Source: Bacillus rubiinfantis
GTDB taxonomy: Bacteria > Bacillota > Bacilli > Bacillales > Cytobacillaceae
DNA length: 64,000 bases
NCBI GenBank assembly: GCA_000752035.1
Contig: CCFE01000011.1
Span: 282,736 to 346,735 of the forward strand
Direction of reading: 5' to 3'
The translations under genes were made by a program, and so were the position numbers. Each line of letters begins with the position of its first letter. Positions within the stretch are counted from its first letter, which is position 1. The notes below the pieces were generated by a model, which saw only the letters and a list, made by a program, of their open reading frames with translations, had not been told where the DNA came from and searched no databases. Below are positions 8,541-17,569 of the stretch, piece after piece.

Positions 8541-10037
8541 TTAGCAATCAATGAGCCCACGTTTAACCCCTTCAGTATTCATCGAAATAATTTGGCGCCT
8601 GGCTCTAACCATCGCATTTGTTTTTCCATAATGAAAGAAGGTCACAACTCCCTCAGGATAATCCTTACTTCTTCCTGCCCTGCCGGCAATTTGCACTAAA
8701 GCACTTTCGGAAAAAATGCCATCCTCTGCTCCGACCACCGCAACATCGATATTGGCAAAAGTTACGCCGCGTTCAAGAATCGTTGTCGTCAATAATAACG
8801 GAATCTCCCCAGCCCGCATTTTTTCAACCTTCGCTTTCCGATCTGGGTCTTCCGCGTGCACTGCCTCGATGCTCGGTGAAACTTGCCTTAATAGCGTAAG
8901 AGCCTTTTCCATAAGCGGAATATGCGGGAAAAAGACCAGTGTTTGCTTGCTGGCTAATAGCCGCTCGTTAATCCAATTCATTACCGTGGAAGGGAGTTGT
9001 TGGTGGAGGAGCTGCTTTTGCCAGTTTCCGCACCAGACAAATTCCGGGACAGGCAGGGGGTGGCGGTGAAATCTAGCGGGTATGGTGGTGAAGTTTCTTT
9101 TTTCATTACGGCATTCCTCCTGCCATGCTGCGTTCGGTGTCGCAGTTAGATAAATCATCGCCGACACCGGTTTTCGCGCTTGGACAGCAGCGTATTGGAG
9201 TGCTTCCTCTACCGTAAAGGGAAAGGCATCGACTTCATCTAAAATGAGGGTGTCAAAGGCATGATAAAAACGGAGCAGCTGATGAGTGGTGGCAATGGTT
9301 AATGGTGCGTACAGGTGCCGGTCTGTTGTACCACCGTAAAGCGAGGCAACTTCAATTTGCGGGAAAGCGGCTTTTAAGCGGGGGGTCAGCTCGAGGACAA
9401 CATCGGTTCTTGGCGTGGCAAGGCAGATTCTCTTTCCTGCTTTTAGACCTGCCTCAATTCCGGTAAATAGCACCTCTGTTTTCCCAGCACCGCACACTGC
9501 CCAAACTAACCATTCATTATTATCGAAAATCGCGGCAGCTACCTTAGTTGCCGCTTCCTTTTGCCCTGTTGACAGCGTTCCTTGCCAGGCTAATAACTGG
9601 CTGGGCAAGCTCGCCTTGGGAGGTGGGCCGCACCAGCCGATTAATGGGGTGCATTCACTCACCCGCCCCATCATAATACAATAGCGACAATAAAGGCAGG
9701 TTTGACCGCAGCGAGCACAAGGATAGGTTGCAAACCATTGCGGATCCTTTGTACCACAGCGGACACAAAATGGTTTTTTCCGATCGTAGTCAATTCCTTT
9801 GCGGATTGTAATATAGCCATTATCATAATGGGATTGTATTTCTTGTAGCGAGAAGGGCAGTTCATCGAGAAGCAGTTGTTTACCAGTTAGAAATTGTTGC
9901 AGCTGAGAATTGAATTGAAAATCGGGATTAAGCGGTGGTTGCGGGATGGATGGAATAGCGGAGATTCTAAGCGAGTTTGTTGATGACGTTTGTTGTTTTT
10001 GAAACATAAGTTTGTCTTTTTCAAGGCGAAATCGCAC
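8541..10037 (-). CDS. comFA: ComFA, competence DNA translocation ATPase
   Basis: DEAD-box-like ATPase thought to power inward transport of single-stranded DNA through ComEC. The 498 residues hold a zinc-finger region (CVRCGTKD, CARCGQTCLYCRYC), Walker A CGAGKTE, Walker B LDEVDAFPF, motif III TATPN and a second motor domain with QIAGRAGRS. It is a little longer than the 463-residue B. subtilis protein. The GTG start is preceded by AAGAAGGTG. It is the first gene of a comFA-comFC pair. I looked for a ComK box upstream and found no convincing one. Confidence 0.95.
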   Translation of the reverse strand: MRFRLEKDKLMFQKQQTSSTNSLRISAIPSIPQPPLNPDFQFNSQLQQFLTGKQLLLDELPFSLQEIQSHYDNGYITIRKGIDYDRKKPFCVRCGTKDPQWFATYPCARCGQTCLYCRYCIMMGRVSECTPLIGWCGPPPKASLPSQLLAWQGTLSTGQKEAATKVAAAIFDNNEWLVWAVCGAGKTEVLFTGIEAGLKAGKRICLATPRTDVVLELTPRLKAAFPQIEVASLYGGTTDRHLYAPLTIATTHQLLRFYHAFDTLILDEVDAFPFTVEEALQYAAVQARKPVSAMIYLTATPNAAWQEECRNEKRNFTTIPARFHRHPLPVPEFVWCGNWQKQLLHQQLPSTVMNWINERLLASKQTLVFFPHIPLMEKALTLLRQVSPSIEAVHAEDPDRKAKVEKMRAGEIPLLLTTTILERGVTFANIDVAVVGAEDGIFSESALVQIAGRAGRSKDYPEGVVTFFHYGKTNAMVRARRQIISMNTEGVKRGLIDC

Positions 10038-10102
10038 GGCAACACCTTCTTTAACGGTTTATATAGATACATTCTCCATTCAGACGTGAAATACCTTCTT
10101 TT

Positions 10103-10136
10103 TAAAAAGACATCCCAGCTTAAAAGCTAGGATGTC
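10103..10136 (-). terminator. terminator downstream of degV
   Basis: Minus strand: GACATCCTAGCTT, short TT loop, AAGCTGGGATGTC, then TTTTT. It lies beyond the 21-bp array, so the degV transcript may carry that array in its 3' untranslated part. Confidence 0.85.
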
Positions 10137-10155
10137 TACAACCCAAGGGAACTCC

Positions 10156-10385
10156 ATACGGGAGTGTTACAGCTCTATACGAGAGTAATGGGCCCCGATA
10201 CGAGAGTATTGCCACCCTATACGGGAGTAATCCACTCCGATACGAGGGTAATGGCCCCGATACGAGAGTATTGCCACCCTATACGGGAGTAATCCACTCC
10301 TATACGGGAGTAATCCACTCCGATACGGGAGTAATCCACTCCGATACGAGAGTAATCCACTCTTATACGGGAGTAATCAGCCGGT
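10156..10385. repeat. 21-bp tandem array, eleven units (ATACGRGAG)
   Basis: Eleven consecutive units begin ATACGGGAGT or ATACGAGAGT, each 21 bases long (one of 20). Most contain an inverted pair such as GGAGT-AATCC-ACTCC. One unit has AGAGT-AATCC-ACTCT, so both arms changed together. It lies between the degV stop and its terminator. A plus-strand frame through it repeats a seven-residue unit, but there is no start signal to support coding. Confidence 0.88.
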
Positions 10386-10394
10386 TTGACTCAT

Positions 10395-11234
10395 TTATTT
10401 TTTCATCCAGCCCATTCCCATGGATCCTTCGCCAAGATGGGTACCAATTACCGCACCAAAATAACTAATTGAAAATTCAACGTTTGGATATAACGTAGCT
10501 AGCTCATTACGCCATTCATTCGCTTCTTCCTCACGGTTGGCATGAATGATAACGGCACGGTATTCTCCGCCTTTAGCGGCATCTTCCCCCAACAAGTCGG
10601 CAACTCGCTTCAACGCTTTACGACGGGTACGGATTTTTTCAAATGGAACGATGACTTTATCTTCAAAGTGCAACAGTGGTTTTACTTGCAGCAAGCTGCC
10701 GATGAAGGCTGCTGCACCAGACAAACGGCCGCCGCGTTGAAGATGTGCTAGGTCATCAACCATAAAATAAGCCCGAGCCGAAGATTTTAATTCTTCAAGG
10801 CGAGCGATAATCGCTTCCGGGTCCTCACCACGCATTGCTCGCTCCGCTGCTTCCAAGACATAAAAGCCCTGAACCATGCAGCTGACTTCCGAATCAAAGC
10901 CATATACCTTAATACCCTCCACCATATTGGCAGCGGTAATCGCACCTTGAAAGGTACCGCTAATACCGCTGGATAGATGGATACAAATAACCGCATCATA
11001 GTCCTTTGCTAACTGCTCAAACAACTCAACAAATTGGCCAATTGGCGGCTGGGAAGTTGTCGGAAGCTCTTTCGTTTTTACTATTTCATAGAAATCCTGC
11101 CAAGTAATTTCTTTTTCCTCTTGATAAACCTCGTTTCCAAAAATAACATTCAACGGGATCATATGTATATTCCATTTTTCTTGAACTTCTTTCGGAATGT
11201 ACGCGGTACTGTCGGTTACAATTGCCGTTTTCAT
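10395..11234 (-). CDS. degV: DegV family fatty-acid-binding protein
   Basis: DegV/FakB-type protein of 279 residues. Members bind a single fatty acid; some hand it to the kinase FakA for phosphorylation. The N-terminus IVTDSTAYIP is the family signature, followed by TTSQPPIGQF, LSSGISGTFQ and the RGGRLSG motif around 165. AAGGATGG precedes ATG 11234. It lies downstream of degU in the same direction, as in B. subtilis (yviA/degV), but a terminator follows degU, so it may be expressed separately. The ligand and kinase partner cannot be told from this window. Confidence 0.92.
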   Translation of the reverse strand: MKTAIVTDSTAYIPKEVQEKWNIHMIPLNVIFGNEVYQEEKEITWQDFYEIVKTKELPTTSQPPIGQFVELFEQLAKDYDAVICIHLSSGISGTFQGAITAANMVEGIKVYGFDSEVSCMVQGFYVLEAAERAMRGEDPEAIIARLEELKSSARAYFMVDDLAHLQRGGRLSGAAAFIGSLLQVKPLLHFEDKVIVPFEKIRTRRKALKRVADLLGEDAAKGGEYRAVIIHANREEEANEWRNELATLYPNVEFSISYFGAVIGTHLGEGSMGMGWMKK

Positions 11235-11343
11235 ATCGCTTAACCATCCTTATCGTTTTCTACAAACTCTCTACATGATTAATATTTTAGCTGAAATATA
11301 AACAAATTGCATTATTTATCCATAATTATCTTAGATGAGCACG

Positions 11344-11373
11344 CAAAAGGGCATGCAACTTCAACATGCCCTT
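11344..11373 (-). terminator. terminator of degSU
   Basis: Minus strand: AAGGGCATG, loop TTGAAGTTG, CATGCCCTT, then TTGC. The stem is strong but the T run is short. Confidence 0.7.
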
Positions 11374-11399
11374 CCTAGATTAGTTAATAATTGACAGTA

Positions 11400-12083
11400 T
11401 TAGCGAACTTCCACCCAGCCATTTTTAATCGCAGAAACGACAGCCTGGGTACGGTCATTCACATTCATTTTTTGCAAAATATTGCTCACGTGGTTTTTAA
11501 CCGTTTTCTCACTGATATATAGCGCCTCGCCAATGCCACGGTTACTTTTTCCATCGGCAAGCATTTGCAATACTTCACATTCCCTGCGTGTCAATAAATG
11601 CAAAGGACGACGAATATCAGCAGCTGGAACATAAGAACCGCCCCTAACAGCACCAGCAGCAAGCTTGCGGTATTCATTTACGAGGTTATGGGTAACCTTC
11701 GGGTGCAGGTATGAACCGCCTTCTGCGACAACGCGCACTGCCTCAATTAAGGCATCTGCGTCCATCTCCTTCAGCAGATAGCCCATAGCACCTGTTTGCA
11801 GTGCATGGGTAACATAATTTTCATCATCATGAATCGATAAGATGATAACCTTCGTATCTGGGTACTTTTCAATTAATTTCCGGGTTGCCTCGACACCGTT
11901 CATTTGCGGCATATTAATATCCATGATGACAACGTCAGGACGATACTCCTCGACAAGTCCCAGCGCCTCTGTACCATCGTCACCTTCTGCGACAACTTGA
12001 AAGGACTTCTCAAATTCTAATATTCTCTTAACGCCTTCTCTAAAAAGCTGATGATCATCAATAATAATAATGTTCGTTTTCAT
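11400..12083 (-). CDS. degU: response regulator DegU
   Basis: NarL/LuxR-type response regulator of 227 residues that controls exoenzymes, competence and motility in Bacillus. The receiver domain holds the acidic pocket IIDDH and phosphorylation site Asp55 (VIMDINMP), with the conserved IHDDENYVTHAL segment. The LuxR helix-turn-helix lies near 160-220 (LTRRECEVLQMLADG, SEKTVKNHVSNIL). The sequence is very close to B. subtilis DegU. ATG 12083 is chosen because CAGGAGG sits in front; an upstream in-frame start at 12116 lacks a site. It follows degS by 73 bases. Confidence 0.97.
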   Translation of the reverse strand: MKTNIIIIDDHQLFREGVKRILEFEKSFQVVAEGDDGTEALGLVEEYRPDVVIMDINMPQMNGVEATRKLIEKYPDTKVIILSIHDDENYVTHALQTGAMGYLLKEMDADALIEAVRVVAEGGSYLHPKVTHNLVNEYRKLAAGAVRGGSYVPAADIRRPLHLLTRRECEVLQMLADGKSNRGIGEALYISEKTVKNHVSNILQKMNVNDRTQAVVSAIKNGWVEVR

Positions 12084-12156
12084 CTTGTACGCCTCCTGTT
12101 CGTTGTAGTACTGCAAATCCGTGAAAAAACAACAAGAAAATTCTTGTTCATCTAGT

Positions 12157-13296
12157 CTAATTGATTAATGGGACACGAATACATACGGTCGTTCCTTTGC
12201 CAATTTTCGAATCAAAGGTGATTTCCCCATTAAGCAGGTCAACCCGCTCTTTCATACCAATAATCCCAAAAGACTCAGGCTTCTTCTTATTAACATCAAA
12301 ACCAACACCATTGTCTTTGACCATAACTGCTACCCTCAGATTAGTTATTTCAAGACGAACTTTAATTTGACAGGCATTGGCATGCTTCAATGCGTTTTGC
12401 ACCGACTCCTGAATTAAGCGAAAAAGAGCGACCTCATACTTTGCTGGAAGTCTGCTTTCCAAACCGATATTCTCAAACTCTATCTCAGAATTGTTGTGAT
12501 ATTCTTCAATCGTACGTAAATATTTTCTAAGTGTCGGGACAAGTCCTAAATCATCTAATGCCATAGGGCGGAGATCATAAATAATCCGCCGGACTTCATA
12601 AAGAGCGGCACGGACCATTTTCTTAAAGCTTTGAATCTCCTGAAAAGATGCTTCTGGGCCATTTTCCCGGTATACTCGGTCAATTAAGTCTGAGCGGACA
12701 ATGACATTCGCTAACATCTGTGCCGGACCATCGTGAATTTCCCGGGAGAGCCGCTTCCGCTCTTCTTCCTGGGCCTCAATGATTTTCAAGCCAAAATCCT
12801 GCTTAGCTTTTGCGTGTTCATAGGCCTCACCAAAATGCTTTAAATCACTTTGCAAATAATTCATGACGACCGAGATTTGCGAAATAAGCTGATCGGCCCG
12901 CTCCATTGTATTATTCAAACTAATCAGCCTGTGTTCGAGGTCAGTACTTTTTTCCAATAACTGCTGTTTAAACTGCCTGTTAATTGATAAATCCATTTGC
13001 AGTTGATGGGCTTTTTCATATGCTTCACGGATTTCTATCTCTGTGAAACTTTTAAAATTTTTGCTAACTTTTGCCAACTTATTACGGGCCTGATTTACCT
13101 GTAATACTAGTAATTCCCCTTCATTGGTGAGTTTGCTCATCATTTTTCTGACATCTGCTAACTCGTTCGTCAAATTTTCATAATCCAGTCTGCATTGCTC
13201 GCTGATGCGAAATATATCACTTTTGCTACAGGTCACCGTCTCAATCATTTCTTCGCGAATCTCATCAATTGATTTTAAATTGAGTTCCAATTTCAT
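12157..13296 (-). CDS. degS: sensor histidine kinase DegS
   Basis: Cytoplasmic histidine kinase of 379 residues partnering DegU. The N-terminal half is a long coiled-coil sensor. The dimerisation and phosphoacceptor region has REIHDGPAQML with His188, and YEVRRIIYDLRPMALDDLGL follows. The HATPase domain shows DNGVGFD and FGIIGMKERVDLL. No membrane segment is present, as for known DegS. ATG 13296 has GGAGG 8 bases upstream; the longer frame to 13407 has no start signal. A SigA-type promoter lies about 120 bases upstream, giving a long leader. Confidence 0.96.
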   Translation of the reverse strand: MKLELNLKSIDEIREEMIETVTCSKSDIFRISEQCRLDYENLTNELADVRKMMSKLTNEGELLVLQVNQARNKLAKVSKNFKSFTEIEIREAYEKAHQLQMDLSINRQFKQQLLEKSTDLEHRLISLNNTMERADQLISQISVVMNYLQSDLKHFGEAYEHAKAKQDFGLKIIEAQEEERKRLSREIHDGPAQMLANVIVRSDLIDRVYRENGPEASFQEIQSFKKMVRAALYEVRRIIYDLRPMALDDLGLVPTLRKYLRTIEEYHNNSEIEFENIGLESRLPAKYEVALFRLIQESVQNALKHANACQIKVRLEITNLRVAVMVKDNGVGFDVNKKKPESFGIIGMKERVDLLNGEITFDSKIGKGTTVCIRVPLIN

Positions 13297-13417
13297 TTTG
13301 CGTACCTCCAAGGGAGTCTGCCCTATAGGTTCTTTAACACATTTTACCTTTGTATGTAGTGGAAACCAATAATCCTGCTCAGCCAGATACTTGATATCCT
13401 CATACATTCAAAAACAT

Positions 13418-13446
13418 AGTATAATAGGATATTAGTTGGATTCCAA
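13418..13446 (-). promoter_or_regulatory. SigA-type promoter candidate for degSU
   Basis: Minus strand: TTGGAA (13446-13441), 17 bases, TATACT (13423-13418). Predicted leader of roughly 115 bases before the degS start. No structured element was recognised in the leader. Confidence 0.6.
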
Positions 13447-13614
13447 CCAATAATTGAACAATGAACAATAATAAATTAGTTCTTTGAATCCGGCTCCAGC
13501 ATAAGAAATACGGCGGAGTAAAGAAATTGCACTTTTTATTATATCATTCGAAGTTTACACCGATATTAAAGGTATATTTCATTATTTTTTATTAAAAAAA
13601 GGAAGGATTTTTCG

Positions 13615-14250
13615 ATGCTTGCTCATTACTATACAGTAAAAGATTATGGTGAACATGAAATTATTATTCAAAAATCCCGCTTTATTGCCCATATTAAGCG
13701 TGCCGAATCAGAGGTTGAAGCACAAGAATTTATCCAAGAAATCAAGAAAAAACATTGGAATGCGACACATAACTGTTCAGCCTATTTAATCGGCGAGCAT
13801 GATCTAATCCAAAAGGCCAATGATGATGGTGAGCCGAGCGGTACTGCTGGCGTACCAATGCTCGAAGTCCTAAAAAAACGCCAACTTAAAGATACGGTCG
13901 TCGTCGTCACCCGTTACTTTGGCGGAATCAAACTAGGGGCTGGCGGCCTCATTCGTGCTTATGGAAAGGCAACCTCCGAAGGACTAGATGCTGTTGGCAT
14001 CGTGGAACGAAGACTAACAAGGATTGTTCATACAAAAATTGATTATACCTGGCTAGGTAAGATTGAAAAGGAATTGCGTGCTTCTGACTACAAAATAAAA
14101 GAAATTCACTATTTAGACAACGTAGAAATTGAAACCTATGTTACTGCAAAACAGGTGCAAACCTTTATGGACTGGATGATTGAATCTACAAACGGTCAGT
14201 GTGAGCTGCAACAGGGTGAAACTGTTTATTTAGAGGAGCCCCTTCAGTAA
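13615..14250 (+). CDS. yvyE: YigZ/IMPACT family protein YvyE
   Basis: A 211-residue YigZ family protein. The N-terminal UPF0029/IMPACT domain has KSRFIAHIKRAESE, AYLIGEHD and the signature GEPSGTAGVPML, followed by VVVTRYFGGIKLGAGGLIRAYG. The small C-terminal DUF1949 domain starts near 140. The molecular role in bacteria is not settled; eukaryotic IMPACT modulates the GCN2 kinase. AAGGAAGG precedes the ATG. It sits divergent from degSU, exactly as in B. subtilis. Confidence 0.92.
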   Translation: MLAHYYTVKDYGEHEIIIQKSRFIAHIKRAESEVEAQEFIQEIKKKHWNATHNCSAYLIGEHDLIQKANDDGEPSGTAGVPMLEVLKKRQLKDTVVVVTRYFGGIKLGAGGLIRAYGKATSEGLDAVGIVERRLTRIVHTKIDYTWLGKIEKELRASDYKIKEIHYLDNVEIETYVTAKQVQTFMDWMIESTNGQCELQQGETVYLEEPLQ

Positions 14251-14441
14251 AACGACTTGTCTATGAGATTGATTATAGAGGTACTAGTAAAAAATAACAA
14301 TCGGGAAAAAAGTCGAATCTAAACGAATCAAACTATCAAAAAAATTTATTTTACCAATCTCGAATTCTGTTATAAAATAGGGGTTAGTCTTACAGATTTT
14401 TAGTCAAAAATAGACATTTTTCTATGTTGAGGAGGAAATGT

Positions 14442-15440
14442 ATGTCTCTCAATAGACAGTCATATAAAAAGGGCCAAAAGGGGAAGAAAAGACGCAGACG
14501 AATTTTTACCTTCGTTGTTTTGCCAATATTAATTTTACTCATAGGGGCAGGAACCTATGCAGGGATTCTGTACAATAAGGCCGAATCAGTGATGAATAAA
14601 TCTTACAAACCAATTGAACGTGACTCTGCCCGGGCAAAGCCGCTGACCATTGATAAGACTTCAATCCTGTTTATCGGTGTTGATGACAGTGAGAAACGCA
14701 AGAATGATGGTCCAGCTCGTTCCGATGCATTAATGCTGGCTACCTTTAACAAGAGCGATAAATCCGTCAAGTTGCTCAGCATTCCTCGTGATTCTTATGT
14801 GCATATTCCTGAAAAAGATATGTATACAAAAATTACCCATGCCCACGCTTATGGCGGCGTTAAACTGACACTTGAAACGGTAGAAGAACTGCTCGATATT
14901 CCAGTTGATTATTATGTTAAGATGAACTTTAATGCCTTTATCGATGTTGTCGATGCCCTCGGCGGCATTACGGTTGACGTGCCTTATACTTTTTCTGAAC
15001 AAGACTCTAAGGACCGTGCAAAAGCGATTACTCTAGAAAAAGGCGAACAAACGCTAAATGGGGAACAGGCATTGGCACTTGCTCGGACGCGGAAGAAGGA
15101 CAGTGACATCCAAAGAGGACAAAGACAACAGGAAATCCTCAAGGCCATTATCACTAAAGCAGCGTCAGTGAAATCACTGAACAATTATACTGATGTGATG
15201 GATGCAGTCGGAAAAAATATGACAACCGACCTAGCCTTTGACCAAATGAAATCATTTCTTGGTTACCTCCAAGGAGGAAATAAGTTAAATATTGAAACGT
15301 TGACCCTTGATGGTGCCGATTCTTATATCGATGGCATTTACTATTATCAATTGGATGAAACAAAACTGGAAGAAACCAAGCAAATTCTAAGCGATCATTT
15401 ACAACTTACATCTGATAATACGTCTGATGAAACAAATTAA
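14442..15440 (+). CDS. tagV: LytR-CpsA-Psr ligase (TagV-like)
   Basis: LCP phosphotransferase of 332 residues that joins undecaprenyl-linked teichoic acid to peptidoglycan on the outer membrane face. A very basic cytoplasmic start (KKGQKGKKRRRR) is followed by one membrane helix and the catalytic LCP domain. Core motifs are LFIGVDDSE, RSDALMLATFNK, SIPRDSYVHIP and the KITHAHAYGG segment, then ALARTRKKDSDIQRGQRQQEIL. ATG 14442 is preferred since GAGGAGG lies just upstream; ATG 14424 lacks one. The position between yvyE and tagO corresponds to B. subtilis tagV (yvhJ), hence the symbol; sequence alone would not separate TagT, TagU and TagV. Confidence 0.9.
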   Translation: MSLNRQSYKKGQKGKKRRRRIFTFVVLPILILLIGAGTYAGILYNKAESVMNKSYKPIERDSARAKPLTIDKTSILFIGVDDSEKRKNDGPARSDALMLATFNKSDKSVKLLSIPRDSYVHIPEKDMYTKITHAHAYGGVKLTLETVEELLDIPVDYYVKMNFNAFIDVVDALGGITVDVPYTFSEQDSKDRAKAITLEKGEQTLNGEQALALARTRKKDSDIQRGQRQQEILKAIITKAASVKSLNNYTDVMDAVGKNMTTDLAFDQMKSFLGYLQGGNKLNIETLTLDGADSYIDGIYYYQLDETKLEETKQILSDHLQLTSDNTSDETN

Positions 15441-15468
15441 CCCGGAGATTTCTCCGGGTTTTATTTTT
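15438..15468 (+). terminator. terminator of tagV
   Basis: AACCCGGAGA, short loop, TCTCCGGGTT, then TTATTTTT. It overlaps the stop codon of tagV. Confidence 0.9.
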
Positions 15469-15478
15469 CCTATAAATA

Positions 15479-15545
15479 GAGTAGGCGCATGAATTATTCA
15501 TGCGCCTCTCACAGATCCGTACGTGCGGGTCATCGCATACGGCTC
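15479..15545 (-). ncRNA. group II intron domains V and VI
   Basis: Domain V, minus strand 15545-15513: GAGCCGTATGCG paired with CGCACGTACGGATC. Domain VI, 15510-15479: GAGAGGCGCATGAA, small loop, TTCATGCGCCTACTC, with a bulged A as the branch point. Confidence 0.85.
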
Positions 15546-15553
15546 CTCCATGA

Positions 15554-16882
15554 TTATCCCCGTTGGGGATGATGTTCATTGTAAATATCCACAAGAGAAA
15601 CAAGACCTTTCTCTTTATAAAACCATTCATTTGGAAGGGCTACGTGTACAGGTTCACACTTTGAACTTCGCCATACATACATTCGAAGCTGTGGAAGTTC
15701 TCCTTTCCACTTTTTTCTGCGTAACTCCCTATGCAGTTTCCTTATTTTCCTCCAACTTCTTAATTGAACAGACCGTAATCTTCTCCTTATCCATTTATCA
15801 AACTTAGTCATTAGTGTCTTTGAATGCCAATATCCAAAATAATTTCCCCATCCTCTTAAATATGGGTTGAGTCTTTCTTTAATCAGTATCTCAATGTTTA
15901 CCGTTTGATTTCGCTTTGTTATTTCTTTGACTTTACTTTTAAATTTCTTTATGGATTTCTCAGAAGGTTTTACCCAATAAGCTTGTTTAAATTCATATCC
16001 CAGAAAAACAAAGCTTTCTTTCATATTATTAACAATCTTAGTCTTTTCTGGATGAACAGTTAACCCAAGTTGTTCTTCAAGAAATCGAGTTACTGATTTA
16101 AGTACTCTTTCAGCACCCTTTTGTGATTTACAACAAATAACAAAGTCATCAGCATATCTTGTTATGCGATGCCCTCTCTCTGTCATAAGTTCATCCAACG
16201 GATGCAAATATACGTTTGCAAGTAACGGACTGATTACACCACCCTGTGGAGTGCCTTTTTCATTTAAGTGGAAACTGCCACCCTCCATAATTCCAGCTTG
16301 GAGGAAACTTTCTAGCAGTCCAATGACGCTTCCATCCACTATTTCTTCTCTAACTAATGACATAAGTTTGTCATGCGGAATTGTATCAAAGTATGATTTT
16401 AGGTCTGCATCAATTACATACACATAACCATCCAGTAAATCCTTTCGGATTTTACCCAGTGCCATATGTGCACTTCGATTTGGTCGAAAGCCAAAACTAC
16501 AGTCAAGAAATTTAGCTTCAAAAATTGGCTCTATTATTCTTCGCACAGAAGCCTGTACAACTCGGTCTCTCACGGTTGGGATACCTAGAGGTCGTTTTGA
16601 ACCATCAGCCTTTGGAATATATACACGTTTCACAGGTCTCGGCTTATATGTCTTTTCTCGTAATTCACGTTGAAGGATTTGTACATTATCCTCCACACCA
16701 AATTCAAAAGTCTTAATTGTTACTCCATCTACCCCCGCGGCTCCACGATTCCTTTTTACCTCTTTAAAGGCTTCCTCCATGTTCGGCATTGCCCATATTT
16801 TATCTATGAGACTATACCATTTCTTCTTTTGCAGAGTCTTTACTCCCTCACGAAAACCTTGTTTGTCTTCTTTTCCGTTCAT
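15554..16882 (-). CDS. group II intron reverse transcriptase/maturase
   Basis: Intron-encoded protein of 442 residues that helps splicing and copies the intron during retrohoming. The RT domain has RNRGAAGVDGVT, IPKADGSKRPLGIPTVRDR, the GTPQGGVISPLLAN motif near 210 and the catalytic YADD at 243-246. The maturase (X) domain spans about 310-420 (NPYLRGWGNYFGYW). The protein ends without an H-N-H endonuclease domain, as in class IIC introns. A GGAAAGAACGG stretch precedes the ATG. The frame is intact and all catalytic residues are present, so it may be active. Confidence 0.95.
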   Translation of the reverse strand: MNGKEDKQGFREGVKTLQKKKWYSLIDKIWAMPNMEEAFKEVKRNRGAAGVDGVTIKTFEFGVEDNVQILQRELREKTYKPRPVKRVYIPKADGSKRPLGIPTVRDRVVQASVRRIIEPIFEAKFLDCSFGFRPNRSAHMALGKIRKDLLDGYVYVIDADLKSYFDTIPHDKLMSLVREEIVDGSVIGLLESFLQAGIMEGGSFHLNEKGTPQGGVISPLLANVYLHPLDELMTERGHRITRYADDFVICCKSQKGAERVLKSVTRFLEEQLGLTVHPEKTKIVNNMKESFVFLGYEFKQAYWVKPSEKSIKKFKSKVKEITKRNQTVNIEILIKERLNPYLRGWGNYFGYWHSKTLMTKFDKWIRRRLRSVQLRSWRKIRKLHRELRRKKWKGELPQLRMYVWRSSKCEPVHVALPNEWFYKEKGLVSLVDIYNEHHPQRG

Positions 16883-17532
16883 GTTCCGTTCTTTCCTTTC
16901 AGTCTGATGATTGACTAGCCCAACCTCGGCAATATCAACAGATTCCCAAAGTACTACGCCCCATACGGTCTACCCTTCTGTTCGACCCCGATTCTATGGA
17001 TTTATCCTCTCGGCTTCTATATGGACATGACGAATTTTAAGATAACTCAGTTTCTCTTCCATGGACAGACGGGCTTCGCATAGAGTCCGTTCCTTTTGGG
17101 TTAAGGCTCCTCTCAGTAACTGAGTACTGAGTCACTTACCTTTGCGACTTTTCCAGTAAGCTTATTCACTACTATCCCCTGTTCTGACTTCTCACCACCC
17201 ATAGCCTTAACTTGCCAATCACTGACTTGTTTAAGGTTTACCATAGTATGTATGGAGACGATGAGACCTCCTTGGGTCACTTCATCGAACTTTCCCCTGA
17301 ATCCAGTCCTCCTAACTAACAGAGCCCTCTTGTGGCTTTGGACACTCCCTTCTTTTGCAGGGTTATCCGACTCTGCCAGCCAACATGGTTAAATTGTCGC
17401 CTGTTCCAGGTTTTGCCTTCAGGTCCTCCGCACATTTCCTCACGGCAATGCACTACCTGTCAGCTATACACTTCCGCCACTACGGTGTGTTCGGGACTTT
17501 CACCCGTTAGTCCGATGCGCTGCCAAGCGCAC

Positions 17533-17568
17533 AAAAAGGGTGGTCAGTTTTATCTCTGACACCCTTCC
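17533..17568 (-). terminator. terminator of tagO, cut by the intron
   Basis: Minus strand: AAGGGTGTCAG, loop AGATAAAA, CTGACCACCCTT, TTT, then the intron begins. Two or so T residues of the original tract now lie on the far side of the intron. Confidence 0.8.
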
Positions 17569-17569
17569 A

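Larger units (their letters stand above)
15476..17532 (-). mobile_element. group II intron with maturase, probably class IIC
   Basis: The 5' end reads GTGCG on the minus strand at 17532, the group II 5' consensus, directly after the T run of the tagO terminator. The 3' side has a domain V hairpin and a domain VI stem with an unpaired A in CCTACTC. The likely last bases are CTCTAT at 15476. Joining the two flanks restores an uninterrupted T run of seven, supporting the boundaries. Insertion behind a terminator hairpin, and a maturase without an endonuclease domain, are hallmarks of class IIC. The stretch 16883-17532 is ribozyme RNA (domains I-IV) rather than coding. Length is about 2.06 kb. 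The 3' end could be off by a few bases. Confidence 0.87.

Noticed and set aside
10038..10102. ComK box upstream of comFA
   Set aside because: No pair of AAAA-N5-TTTT boxes at suitable spacing was found.
10156..10385. Possible CRISPR array
   Set aside because: Period of 21 bases is too short and the variable parts are shared between units.
10271..10468. Plus-strand frame with heptapeptide repeats
   Set aside because: It is the 21-bp array read in frame plus antisense of the degV end; no ribosome binding site or promoter.
15523..15807. Plus-strand frame at the intron 3' end
   Set aside because: Antisense to the maturase and domain V of the intron.
17332..17559. Plus-strand frame of 75 residues
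   Set aside because: Lies opposite the intron ribozyme core and the tagO terminator; no start signal.
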